This document shows, piece by piece, positions 50,393-61,339 of a stretch of DNA of 64,000 bases. Origin of the DNA: Odiellus spinosus (taxonomy: Eukaryota; Arthropoda; Arachnida; Opiliones; Phalangiidae); contig OY987239.1 of assembly GCA_963920705.1 (NCBI GenBank), positions 8,771,504 to 8,835,503 of the forward strand, read 5' to 3'. Each line of letters starts with the position of its first letter. Position 1 is the first letter of the stretch. Both the position numbers and the translations under genes were made by a program. Below the pieces are notes generated by a model. That model made no database searches. It was not told the DNA's origin and was given only the letters and a program-made list of their open reading frames with translations.

Positions 50393-51075
50393 CCCTAACG
50401 GAAAAAAGTTAGTCTGATCTGAAGAGGTCTTCAAGAACACTACAAAAGTCTTGGGGAAATCCTTAAGACTTCCCCAAGACTTGCCATAATGGAAGACTTC
50501 CCCAAGACTACATAAGACACCCGAAAGACTTCCCCAAGACCTCTTAAGACTAACTTTTTTTGGTAATACCCTCTTCAGACGATCATAAAATAAGCCGAGT
50601 TCGGTTTATTTTTAGCCAAGAATGGTTTAAAATAAACTGAAGTTTAAAACTGGTTTAGAAGCTTACGACCGATGTTTTCAGACGAGAAACAAAACAGACT
50701 GAAATTTAATAGCGAAATTATTCCCGCCAAAAATACGGGATTTGATTTTTTGAAAGTAAATTACCTTTGAGATATATTTCAAGTCTAATTTCATAATTTT
50801 ACACCGAATAGTTCGTTCACAATAATTTTTTAAAAGCGGAGAAAGGTTCAAGCGGAGAAAATAAGCCGCGCGCGCGGGAAAGCTAAGCCTAATTTCACGC
50901 AATTAGGCTTAGCTTTTCCCGCGCGCGCAGATGGCGTTGGTTTGTTTAATAACTGCGGTTTCGGGATTAAACTGGGTTTAAAATTTACACCGTCTGAAAC
51001 ACTAACCCTGCTTTAGAAAAAAATTTTGGTTTACTAAACCCAGTTTTATAGGCTCGTCTGAAGAGAGTATAAGGG
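50393..51075 (+). mobile_element. CCCTTACC-family element (copy F), split by a nested insertion
   Basis: The left end is ccctaacggaaaaaagttag. The element proceeds to ctaactttttttggtaa at 50566, is interrupted by a 503-bp element, and resumes with taaggg at 51070-51075. Without the insertion and one TAA copy the right end reads ggtaaggg, exactly as in the other copies. Confidence 0.9.
50567..51069. mobile_element. PIF/Harbinger-like MITE with TAA duplication and GC-rich hairpin
   Basis: A 503-bp element with 16-bp terminal inverted repeats and one mismatch: TACCCTCTTCAGACGA at the left, TCGTCTGAAGAGAGTA at the right. It is flanked by TAA (50564-50566 and 51070-51072). A 3-bp TWA duplication is characteristic of PIF/Harbinger. 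The centre (about 50868-50928) is a near-perfect hairpin whose arms contain gcgcgcgcggg and agctaagcctaatt. No transposase frame is present. Confidence 0.82.
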
Positions 51076-52927
51076 TTTTAAGTCTATATGTTAAAATGTA
51101 ATCCAAGTTTTTCATTGGACTACTCCAGACTACCATTGATACAATGCATTTTTAGTGTTCGAATGAAAACCACACGATATTAACACTGAAACTAACTTAA
51201 AGCGAGTTATATTTGTCTGTAGGAGAAATAAAATTGCGTATAATTAAAACAGAACAATCAAAAAACCTGGTAAAAATCAATTTATTCAGATCCATTTAAA
51301 CCTTTATAAAAAGGGGGCGCTGTTGCATTTTTATTACAAAATTATGCAATATATATTTCAAATTCCCCATTTATTAAAGAATTCCTTTGGTTTTTTACCA
51401 ATGGCAAAAATGGAAAATGGTTTGTAGATCACCCAGGGCTTAAAAATGTACGAGCTTGAAAAATAGGCGTACACAAATAACGTCTCTTACTACCTGGCTT
51501 TCGTTAAAAATCCAAAAAAAAGGTTAATCGTAGTTAAACAAAAGATTTCCATGACTGGTCTAACAATTAAAGACCTTTCTATATTAAAAATACAAACGCT
51601 TTGATTGAGCTTGTAGTATTTAGGATATACAAAACTCAATGTAAAAGTAATCGCAATTCATTTTGCGAGAGTCAAATAAATTAAATTTACAATGAATACA
51701 ATGCTTTCAAATCAATATTAAATTTTACGAAAAATTAATGATTGTTTACGCTTTAAGTTTTGGTTTCAAACATTTATCAAATTTGACCATTTTATTTAAC
51801 GGTCAAAATATTAAAAAAAAAAATATTTGTTGTGCCTGTAATGTTTTTTGAAAAGTTGGGAAAATCATATACCGCTTAATTGAAATTTGAGATTTTGATT
51901 TTAAGAGAAACAAAAATTGACGAAATCTAATTGACGAATTCGAAATTTCCATATTCATAAACCAAATTCCAGTTTCTACGGCCATTAGGGTACAAATATA
52001 ATGATGAATTATCACAATAGATGGCCTCACTGTATCTCTTGATGTAGTACCTATCCACTACACCCCATTTTTATGGGAAACGCGTAGAGTCTCTAAGAGC
52101 GAGGGGAAGGTGTTACCGCCTGGTTTGTCTCTCTCGTCATAGCTTAGCCAATCAGGATCAGAATGGGAACTACGATAGCGACATCTCTTAACAGACTGGC
52201 GCGTAAAGATTGTACCCCAATACGAGTTCCTCTTCAATTTCGAATTCGTCTATTGAAACTACCTTTCCATGTTCAATATTGAGCGATTATATACTTGACC
52301 ACCAGAGGCACGCGTGACGTAAGTCTTACTTCCTATTGGTCTAAATTTAAACTCCAATAAGTTGTTTAAAATCGAAGTTAGGAACAAAATTCCAATTGCA
52401 TATCTGCAGTATCTTTTACCCTCTTTAGCACGGAATTATCAAAAATGTCTTAACTATTAAATGAAGTCTAGATATCAGAAGCCCTACTTTCGAAGTATAT
52501 TCGAAGGTTTTTCATTGTTTTTCTCAGACTTATCAAAAACTCTACTAGCATAAGATGTGGTTTAAAAAAAAAAAAATATCGGGCACACAGATTGGACTTA
52601 TCAAAGTGATCCAACGGAAAATAATATTTGTTATACTAGTAATAAGGTCAAACACGGTTTCTTATCAAACGAGCGCAACAAAAATATAAAATGAACCTAT
52701 TATTTATAATCACAGTTTAACAATAGGCCTTATTTTTTTTTAAATTGACTTTTTTATTCATAATTCTTTGTATTCATTATTATTTTTTTATTTTTAAGCT
52801 ATGAATAAATCGTGCGTGGAATTATGAATTATTGCTCATCATGAAGAAGGATAATAGTAGAATGTTAAAATCAACACTATGCTGAAATACGCTAATATCT
52901 AAAATGCCAATCAAAATATTAGAAGGT
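51076..52927. other. Intergenic or long-intron DNA, no exon recognised
   Basis: The missing TBL2 5' exon could lie here, but I could not identify it. The 52040-52330 part is less AT-rich and has a CCAAT (tagccaatcagg), so it may contain a promoter. Confidence 0.45.
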
Positions 52928-53138
52928 CCCTTACAAAAAAAAAGTTAGTCTTAAGAGGTCTTTCGGGTGTCTTATGTAGTCTTGGGGAAGTCTTTCGGGT
53001 GTCTTATGTAGTCTTAAGAGGTCTTGGGGAAGTCTTCCATTATGTCAAGAGGTCTTGGGTTAGTCTTAAAGACTTCCCCAAGACTTTTGTAGCATTCTTG
53101 AGGACCTCTTCAGATCAGACTAACTTTTTTGGTATGGG
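52928..53138 (-). mobile_element. Small inverted-repeat element, CCCTTACC family (copy G, inverted)
   Basis: Ends cccttacaaaaaaaaagtta and gactaacttttttggtatgg. The body is in the opposite orientation to copies A-F (cttaagaggtctttcgggtg first). About 210 bp, non-coding. Confidence 0.85.
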
Positions 53139-53319
53139 GTGATAAAAATAAATAACTACAAAGACTCAAAAGCTAACCTCACGGGGACCTTAGTATTATC
53201 CTTAACTGAAATAATTTCAATTTAAAAATTCTGAAAAACGTCTCATTTAAATAAAAAATTAACCTTTGCATTAAAGGCGACGATATCAAAGATAGTCAAC
53301 TAAATACACATGTTATTTG

Positions 53320-53680
53320 TTATATAAGTGATTTTTTTATCAATTCCCAATCCACTAGAGCAAAAAATATTAAACTAGAAATAAATTTAAAATTTACCCG
53401 GAAAATAGGCTTAGCAGGGGATTCATGGAGATCCTGATTTCCTCGAGTATAAGGTCTAGCAACCAATCGAACGCAAGTCTCACAGAGACAGGCCTTTGCT
53501 CATTTGTCGCCTAGACCTTATACGGAGACAATTCAGATCTCCATGAATCCCGCTAAGCCTATTTTTCGTATAAGTTTTTAATTTATTTCTAGTTTAATAT
53601 TTGTTTTGTAAACTTTTTATCGGTGGATTAGGCCCATTTAAATGAAAAGGAATTGTTATTAGTTGCATTCTCTATTTAAG
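53320..53680. mobile_element. Long-inverted-repeat foldback element (copy FB4)
   Basis: The most complete copy. Outer arms pair across tattaaactagaaataaatt, inner arms across ggaaaataggcttagcag and ggattcatggagatcctga, and the centre holds ctagcaaccaatcgaacg. Symmetry extends to the outer gattaggccc region. No clear target duplication. Confidence 0.82.
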
Positions 53681-54228
53681 AAAACATCTTGACAATTTCG
53701 TGCTTAATAATTTGTAGAAGGGTAAACTTGGATTTGTTCTCATCTGGCAAAACAAAATTCTGTTTGCCCACATAGGATTTTCTTTTTTTTTACGGTTTAT
53801 TTCCTGGTTTTCTTTAAAAGGTTAATTAAGAACATAAAAATGGCAGTGTTGTACTTTATTTTTCCTTAAACCAATTATTATTATAACACGTAATAATATC
53901 CTTATTACGTTGTCAAAATCATTCTACCGTTTAATTGGGATTTACTTTGGAAGGTTTTTTTTTTTTTTCAATGTCGTGGACGGGTTTGAAGTTAAGTAAT
54001 AATATCCAATTTATAAAATATTAAAAACAACCTAGTAAAGGTATTTGTGACTGCGAGCTTCTAAGGTTTTTCAAATTTGTTTAAATTACACCAAATTGCA
54101 AGTAAAACGAATTTTATGATTAGTTGAATCTGTTAAACCATTTGCGGGGAAAAATTAATTGTATATTTTAGTTATTTTCATTTTGAAGTTTCTTAAAGAA
54201 TGCGTCAACACAGAGGTGTAATATAATA

Positions 54229-54715
54229 AGAGCTCGGAATTGGTTATCCATTATCTTCTGTTATTCGTATATTTTCAGATATTTTATTTTCGGATAAATT
54301 GTTTGCTATAAGGTTTGCCCGAAGATAAGCGTTTGCCATTTATCTACGAACAAATATGGATGGATAAGAGAATTTACGTTTCCAGAATTAGTCTAAAATA
54401 TATGAAAAATATTTCAAATTGACTTTTAATTCGAAGAATATAAATAAAACGACGAAACTAAGATTTTAAATCATCTTTTTATTCGTTATTTTTAACGAAA
54501 ATAAATTTTGATTGTTTTTTATCCGAACGTATAACGCGGATAATATTCTAAGATAAGGCCATTTATGGATAAAAACGGATATGGATTACGTTTTTTTTAC
54601 TTTATCTTCGAATAAGTTAACTCGAATGAGAAATAGACTATTTTTAATCAAACAGATAATATAAATTAGAATTATTTTATCCAATTAATACAAAATATAC
54701 GAATTCCGAGCTCTA
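54229..54715. mobile_element. Inverted-repeat element, AGAGCTCGGAATT ends
   Basis: Left end agagctcggaattggttatc, right end tacgaattccgagctct. The match extends inward through cgtatatttt. The 487-bp interior repeats cggataa and tatccgaa. It is non-coding with no convincing target duplication. The superfamily is unknown. Confidence 0.7.
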
Positions 54716-55487
54716 AAAAATAATAAATTTAATTCTGATCACGATTCTTTTTATCAATATTTAAACTTGATTATATAGTTTAAAAAATTAATTATAGACT
54801 TTAACTTGCCAGAATTGTAGAAATTCATTAATTCAAGGACTATTTAATTAAAATTCCTTATATAATTAAGTATGATAGTAAAATTTCTAAGATGTATATA
54901 ATATATTAACGACGTAAAAATTTGCCCTAAAAATCTAGTTAAAATTTAATGAGTTATTTTTTTAAAATTTGATATCTTAATTTCAAATTTCGGCACCATT
55001 TAAAGTAAGTGTATTTATTATCAACGCCCGCAATAATGGTTTAAAAGATTTAACTTTAAATTTTCGATTTGTTTGTAGAAAAACTAAAACCATTTAACCT
55101 AGCTCCTCGTTAGGCTTAAGATATGAATCATTTCCTTCATACATTGAGGAACTAGAATTAAAAATGAAAATTAAAGGGCAAGTGAACCAATTATATTTGA
55201 TTTAAGTATGATAACAATTAATAGTATAAATTAAATCTATGTGCTGATAATTTTCTCTACGTAACCAGTCTCATGACGTCAAAGCTTGTATAGAGAGAAA
55301 ACACGAGAGAGAAATTATTGAAAATATTTTGCCAGCTAGAGATCAAGAAAGCTGGTCCAATAAAAAAGTTAGAACCGCAGAGGCATGGTATAGGTTTTTT
55401 GGGGGAAGAAATCGTGAAGTCATAAGGAGTTTCCTCTCTCGCGCCAGAGATACGTTTCAAACCTGAAACATACCATAGGAGATTAAA
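54716..55487. other. AT-rich intergenic DNA
   Basis: No exon or repeat is recognised apart from a single TGACGTCA at 55274-55281. Confidence 0.5.
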
Positions 55488-55758
55488 CAGGGTTGCCACA
55501 GTTTTTGCAGATTCAAATTCCCTAACTTTTCTAGCTTTTCCTTGACCTTTTCCAACTAATACTACCCAATTTTTAACCTTTTATTTTTATATATACGCTT
55601 TCGCCAAACTTTTTGCACGCGTATCTTTGTTCTAATCTATAAAACTAACACGGTCAGCTTCGAATCTTTTCCGCAGATATTGATTGTAATTTCCTGGCTT
55701 CTCGAAAGATCTTAAAATTCCCTGACTTCCCTGTTTTCCCTGACCTGTGGCAACCCTG
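55488..55758. mobile_element. hAT-like element, CAGGGTTGCCACAG ends
   Basis: Perfect 14-bp terminal inverted repeats, CAGGGTTGCCACAG and CTGTGGCAACCCTG. The subterminal regions carry aaattccctaacttttctag and ttccctgacttccctgtttt. The 271-bp element is nonautonomous and its target duplication is not clear. The subterminal motif is the apparent seed of the satellites at 29276 and 34726. Confidence 0.8.
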
Positions 55759-55815
55759 TTGAATAAAATGTGAAGAGCTGCCAAACCCAGTCCCACAACC
55801 ACTGTTGTCATAGGT
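55755..55815 (-). pseudogene. Possible TIM14/DNAJC-like first-exon fragment (weak)
   Basis: The minus strand reads MTTVVVGLGLAALHILFN, which resembles the N-terminal membrane segment of animal TIM14/DNAJC15 proteins (TVVVGLGLAA-like). The frame then runs straight into the hAT-like element at 55758. No downstream J-domain (GGFDPKM, HPD) was found within several kilobases. It is either a disrupted fragment or coincidence. Confidence 0.18.
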
Positions 55816-56796
55816 GGCATGGCGTTTCGGTTACTTAAAGAAAATAATCCGCCTACGATAAATTTTACCAGAATTCTATTGTATCTCAAATTCTGGTAAT
55901 TTTTATAAACTTCGACATAATAATTTTGTTTTATCAGTTCACTGTCCCTTTAACGTTTTCAAACGGATGTTACAAGCAATTTGGACATCAATTTTTCTTC
56001 TGAATAGCACCAAGATTAGAGATTTCCTTACAATGGGGAAACTAAAAATATTTTTCCTATGAGTTAAGAAAAATTCCGTCAATGATATCATGATTAAGAT
56101 ATAAGTGGCTGACGAAATGTATAAGGCAGTGTTTTTTTCTTTGTCAGACGAGTTTTTTTAGCCATTTTTCTATCCGTATAACCTGACAAATAAGATTTAA
56201 CCAAGTCTTATTTCATTGGCAGTTAATTTAATATGTCAAATTTGTAATTCTGATGACAAATGGTTCGGAAAATCTATTTTTATTAAATAAGGATGAAATT
56301 TGTAAAGTTTTATTCTATCCGATGTTTTATTAAAAAGATTTTTGATTAACGAATAGGTGAAAATAACGAAGAACTCCTACGAATACAAGACTGAAGATTA
56401 TATTTTTGAAATTCTATTGAAATGTACACTTTTTTGTCCAGCACCGTTCTTGATAAATAATTACTGAACAAAAAAAATGGACATCTATTTAAACTTATGA
56501 TCAGCCCAAATTTCTTCGAACTCGAGGTAGATTTTGATTGAATTTAGTCGAGCCAATTAATTTAGGATCTTACATTCCATAACGTTTGAAAATTTGCACG
56601 CTGATTTCCAAGAAATGTATGTCACGAGCAACATTCCTAAAGAAATCTTCAAATCTTTTTTTCCCACGGTACGGTAATACTTGGTTTAAGAATTTGGTAG
56701 CATTTAAAAGTTAGAAATATGGTTCCAAGGCACAACAAAATGTATTAAAAAGTAGAATCGGTGGTAATTTTATCATTTAACATTATTTCTTACTTT
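55816..56796. other. AT-rich intergenic DNA
   Basis: No gene or structured repeat recognised. Confidence 0.5.
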
Positions 56797-56798
56797 TG

Positions 56799-57022
56799 GT
56801 GCGTTCAGGAACTTTTAACCGAACGAATCGATCCTCAGCAAAAATATTTATACAAGATTCACCAGTTTAAACCGGTTACCTTTGATACGTTACGCTGAAC
56901 GCAACAGACACACAAATACATACACAAAAGAAAAGAAAAACATCATCGGTTCAGAAAAATTAAAAACTCCCAGTGCGTTCAGATCGATTAACCGTAATAA
57001 CCGGTCGCGCACTGAACACCTA
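56799..57022. mobile_element. Two short inverted-repeat units with gtgcgttcag ends
   Basis: Unit one (about 56799-56902) has ggtgcgttcaggaac against gctgaacgcaac, with inner taaccg and cggtta. Unit two (about 56974-57022) has agtgcgttcagatc against gcgcactgaaca, with inner gattaaccg. They look like miniature relatives, but coding capacity and target duplications are absent. Confidence 0.45.
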
Positions 57023-57240
57023 TTTTTGTACCGATTAAGTTAAATTAACGGTACATATTCTGGAATGTAGTGAAACAACACGAGAGAAAACGCGCTCTAA
57101 AAAAACTGAAAAATCCAATTAAAAATTAAATGATCACAAATAAAATGTTTTAAGATTAACGTCAGAAACCCTGGCCTGGTTCAATACAGAGCCAGAGGCA
57201 AAACAGGAATTTTCGCACCATTTAAACAATTTCCAGTTGT

Positions 57241-58490
57241 TTATCGCATTTGCCTGTCCTGTAGCACTTTCCACAACATTAACTCCATACAAGCGCGAGC
57301 GTCTTCAGCGCTATCGTGGCCCTTAGTGCCATCTTGAATGGTTTTTTTCAAGTACGAGTTCATAAGCGATTTGAGAGATCTTCGATACGGAAGCCCGTAG
57401 TAATGAGGGAAAATAACTGAAGTGTCTATGATTGTTTCGTGCAATAATTTCAAAGCTTTCAAATCGTTCTCCAACCCATGTCCGATTAATATCGTATTGG
57501 AGCTAAATAATTTTAACAAGACAGCGTGAACGTCATTCAAAGTTGTCTTAACGTTTTTCATATCATTCGCGGTGATTCCGCTATAGTTCGTGTTGTAATC
57601 GACGATTGGGTGTTCAGGGAGCACCAGGGAGTCGTAAACGACGAATCCGTCGGGTCCAACAACCGTCACTTTGGTTACTTCTAGCCCCGCCCACGTGTAA
57701 CACATCTCGCAGTCTAGAGCGTAAACGCCACCTTTTGGCGAATTAGATCTCTTATCCCGGGTTTTTACAAAACCGCGCGAATTGTCAGACGCCTGCTTCG
57801 CGATGTGAAAACGACTAAACGCGCATCCTGGAGAGTCTACCGCGCCTGCGCAACACGAATACACCGACGCGGGCGTCTTAGGATCGACGCAATCAGCGGG
57901 TTTAAACCTGCCAAAATGATACAAGCAAGTGTCATCAGCTTCGTAATTCCCTTCTTGGGTTACTATGAACTTTGAATTACATCTGTAACATAGCTTCTCC
58001 TCCGGCTTCAAATCAGGCTTATTAGTTTCTACATCTTTGCGCGGGGAAGAATTACTGATCTCGATTTTTCCCGGGGTATTTGGGCATTCAATTGGGTAAC
58101 CGCAGCGTTGCATCTCGTCTCGCGTTAGGATGTAACCCGATAGTTGCTGGTACACTTCCAAACCTTGCAATACCACGGCGCAATAAACTTGTAAGGGTGT
58201 ACCGGCTCCGTAGAAATTGGGCCATAATATGTTCGTTTTTATGACGGGTATGGGTTCGAACCCCGACATCGCGGTAGTGTTCATTTTAACGTTGTTCCTG
58301 CGATTTTTCTTATGATTACGATTATTATTGTTATGGTTTTCCGATTCCGTGTAGTTGTCGCTGTGGTTATTAGGTTGTTGTAGATTGTTGATGATTTGCG
58401 GTTGATTTTGTTGGTGATTCACCTGTTGCCTCCGGCTCTGATTGGCGCGAGGGTTTCCGCCGACGCCGCCTTTCCAACAGATGGAGCCAC
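57241..58490 (-). CDS. REXO1: RNA exonuclease 1 homologue, GOR type (5' end not found)
   Basis: One long terminal exon of about 415 residues. A low-complexity Asn/Gln-rich lead (NHQQNQPQIINNLQQPNNH) precedes the conserved LWPNFYGAGTPLQVYCAVVL segment. A Cys/His cluster (KLCYRCNSKF ... CLYHFGRF ... YSCCAG) and a C-terminal DEDDh exonuclease domain follow. Catalytic motifs are visible: ALDCEM (Asp and Glu), IGHGLENDLKAL (Asp), and HDSAED (His and Asp). The enzyme removes 3' nucleotides from RNA. A 3' splice acceptor (aaacaaag) at 58491 suggests an upstream coding exon, which I did not find. The first in-frame codon often taken as a start (58422) is GTG, so the true ATG is upstream or at Met within KMNTTAM. 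Confidence 0.9.
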
Positions 58491-60145
58491 CTTTGTTTAC
58501 AAAAGCAAAAATAAACGTTCATGGTTATTATAAAATAATAATAATAGGTTAGGATTTCGTTCTTTCGTGTTTCATACTTCCATCCAGTCATCTATCCATC
58601 AAACTCAATTTGAATGTTACGCGTTTGGGAATTGTTTCCAGCTTGTAAACGTGAGTTAAATTACAACAAACCTTAATTTAAAAAAGTTAGGTTCAATAGC
58701 AGCACTAAAACATGGAGTACGGGTCATTTCTAGACATTAGCACGTAAAACTAAGTTATGAAAATTAAAAATTTTAAAGGCCCTGTATCTGGATCTGCTAA
58801 AAATTTCTAACATGCTCAATGAACACCGCTCTTGGGAAATCTAGAAACTACTGCCATTGAGATTCTGATGATTCCAGCCAATCAAACGTTACCAGCACTT
58901 CTACTAGGTGTATATGAGACTGATAATGTTCGATTGGAAGTGGATTGGTTAATGTTTTTCAGATGTACTGAGTCTACGAGAGTGAAGTTCATCTAACAAA
59001 TAAACAAGAAATTCCGACATTCCAGCCAGCCATATTATATCACACTAATACTTTCCGTAGATTAAATATGAATTTGGTAAAAATACAGGGTGTAGTAAAT
59101 TTCAAACCAGGCAAAGTCTGAATCTTGATTTATCATTTAGAGGTTATGTATAATAAATTATCGAAAAATTTCAAGTGCTTTAAGAAATTGATTGATAAAA
59201 AAGTTTAACAAAATCAATTTAAATATCATTAAAATTTAAATAAGCTGTGGCCACTAAATAAGAAGGTACTATCGATCGAGACTTAGTGCGAAAACTACAA
59301 GTACAAAAATATCTGCTCTAGATTCTGAGAGCTCTTGGGGAAGATTTATTCTTGGAAACTCTTGCGACAGTTTCCTAAGAAGAAGTTTATGATTTCTCTT
59401 CAGCAGAAACATATCAAAGATGATCATCCCCCTTGAGATAGATACATTTTCTAGATAAAAGGCTACTTAAATTTCATTTAAACTTATTCAAATGGATGTG
59501 TATGGTCTAAACATATTAAACCAATTTCTCCCAAAGATTATTTAAAATTAGTGTTTTTAACCTGTTTCTTTTTATCGAGAGAGAGCGAAATTAGAAATTT
59601 CAGAAGAGAGGAGTGGCCAATTTTGGGCCAATTTATAGTTGCAGCCATCTATCGGAAATTTCCTCTGGGGTCAATCTCAATTACTAGTGCGCAAAAATTT
59701 CTGATTTTTTACGTGGAGTGATGACGTCATCACTACACGCGTCTATCCTAAAAATGGGCAAATTTTTCGTGTTACACCCATGTTATCGTCGACAGTTGAG
59801 AGTTTTCTGTCTCTCTGGCTGGAGTCCCAGGCGCCATCTGGCGCGAAGACTCCTTTCTCCATTTATTTATTTCTTGATTTATTTTTTTTGCACGGGTAAG
59901 AATCATTTACATTTTTTACGCGGTTATCGAGTACTCGAGTGAACATCACTCCACGTTTATCCAGACTGTCTGGATACCTTTTGTTCAGCACGCAGTGTAA
60001 CCACTTGTGGGGGGTTCTATTTACAACAGACACCCCACAGAATTTGAGGCTTTCTAGTTTCAAAATTTAGTTTTGCCATTTCCCGGGTAAGAAAATATGT
60101 TTTAAATATACCAAAATTATATAGTTCTACACCTTCTGAAAATAA
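58491..60145. other. Upstream region of REXO1, no exon recognised
   Basis: Mostly unique AT-rich DNA. 59690-60000 is less AT-rich and has a perfect TGACGTCA (59731). Earlier REXO1 exons or its promoter may lie here but cannot be placed. Confidence 0.45.
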
Positions 60146-60326
60146 ATATCGTAAGCCAATTAATTCTTCACCCGTAAGTTTGAGTTCCCCATAGAAGCCT
60201 TCGTATTCTGCAATATACAGGAGAGAGAGATAGAAATTTGAAGCCCTACGCCACCTAGCGGAAAAACCTTGTTGATTCTCCCTACCCCTACCCAACCTTA
60301 CGGGTGAATTAATAGGCTTATGATAA
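60146..60326. mobile_element. Full-length cttacgggtgaattaat element
   Basis: Terminal inverted repeats: taagccaattaattcttcac then ccgtaag at the left, cttacgggtgaattaatagg then cttatga at the right. This appears to be the intact form of the family whose fragments occur at 2486, 33530 and 40798. The interior contains ggagagagagatagaaattt and ccctacgccacctagcg. About 180 bp, non-coding. Confidence 0.75.
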
Positions 60327-60367
60327 TATTAAAAAGAATATTGAAAAATCATCTATATTGTATAAAC

Positions 60368-60676
60368 ATGGATTAATCAACCTCACAGGGATAATTCACT
60401 CTGATAAAATGATTGTTCGAATCGCACCCTGGTGACAAAAATTGTCTCTACACTGGAAGTTTCTAGCTACCGATACACGGGGTGAAATATTGAAGGGGAA
60501 AAAACTCTAAAGCAGACAATGCTCTCATGGATTACTTCCGGATTTGTATCGGTAAAGGGGTAAAATTAAGGGGCCGGATAAAATGTCTGGCAGCCATGTT
60601 TGAAACAAACATCTTCAACTACTAGTATACCAAATCGTACCAGAGTGAATTATCCCTGTGAGGTTGATTAATCCAT
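60368..60676. mobile_element. MITE with perfect 36-bp terminal inverted repeats
   Basis: Arms 60368-60403 and 60641-60676 are exact inverse complements, beginning atggattaatcaacctcaca. The total is 309 bp with a unique non-coding centre. Flanks are tataaac and ggtttaaat with no unambiguous target duplication. Perfect arms imply recent insertion. Confidence 0.88.
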
Positions 60677-61339
60677 GGTTTAAATATGTGACGTAAAAGT
60701 TAATAGTTAAAATGATTGACAAGAAACATTCTTAACGATAGATGGCGTTGAATAGACTTATACGAATGACTGTCTGGTCAATAAATTGAACTACAGACTG
60801 ACGTCATTTATAACCGATTGACAACAGTGTATATATAAATACTCTAAAAATAGTACAAATTACGTAATTTCAACCCTTTATGGAATTTTAAAATCCTTGA
60901 TTAAATTTACGAAAGGCCACTTAAAATTCGAATTCAATCCAAATTATTTATTGTGGAATTGTCTTATTATTCCAAGATAAATGGAGAGAGAAAAACCAGT
61001 TAATTCGATGCGTGTATAAACGAAATTCTTTCATCCACGACAAGATTATGACCCTGCTTTGGCATAAGCATCTTTTTTTCAAAATGAGGTAAATGGTTTT
61101 TTCTTTGTAATGATAATAACTAAGTTTTTTTTTTTTTTTTTTTGCTAGTTGCGATATCTTTATCACCCACTACATGGATACCTTGGACCCACATAGAAAA
61201 TATACGATTCAAAGGGTCACACTGATAATAATTTTCATCGAATTATTTTAATGTCATAGTTTGAACTAGCATCAAAATTTAAACCTATGATTTAAAAGTA
61301 AAAGAGACAGTAGCACAGTTTTCTCTAACGTTTAGGATA
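60677..61339. other. AT-rich intergenic DNA
   Basis: No gene recognised. One TGACGTCA at about 60799 and a T19 run near 61125-61143. Confidence 0.5.

Noticed and set aside
50678..50902. 74-codon minus-strand frame with a donor-like gtaat
   Set aside because: It lies within the Harbinger-like MITE.
51803..52030. 75-codon minus-strand frame tested as a TBL2 5' exon
   Set aside because: Its sequence has no WD or membrane-anchor similarity to TBL2 and no donor fits the required phase.
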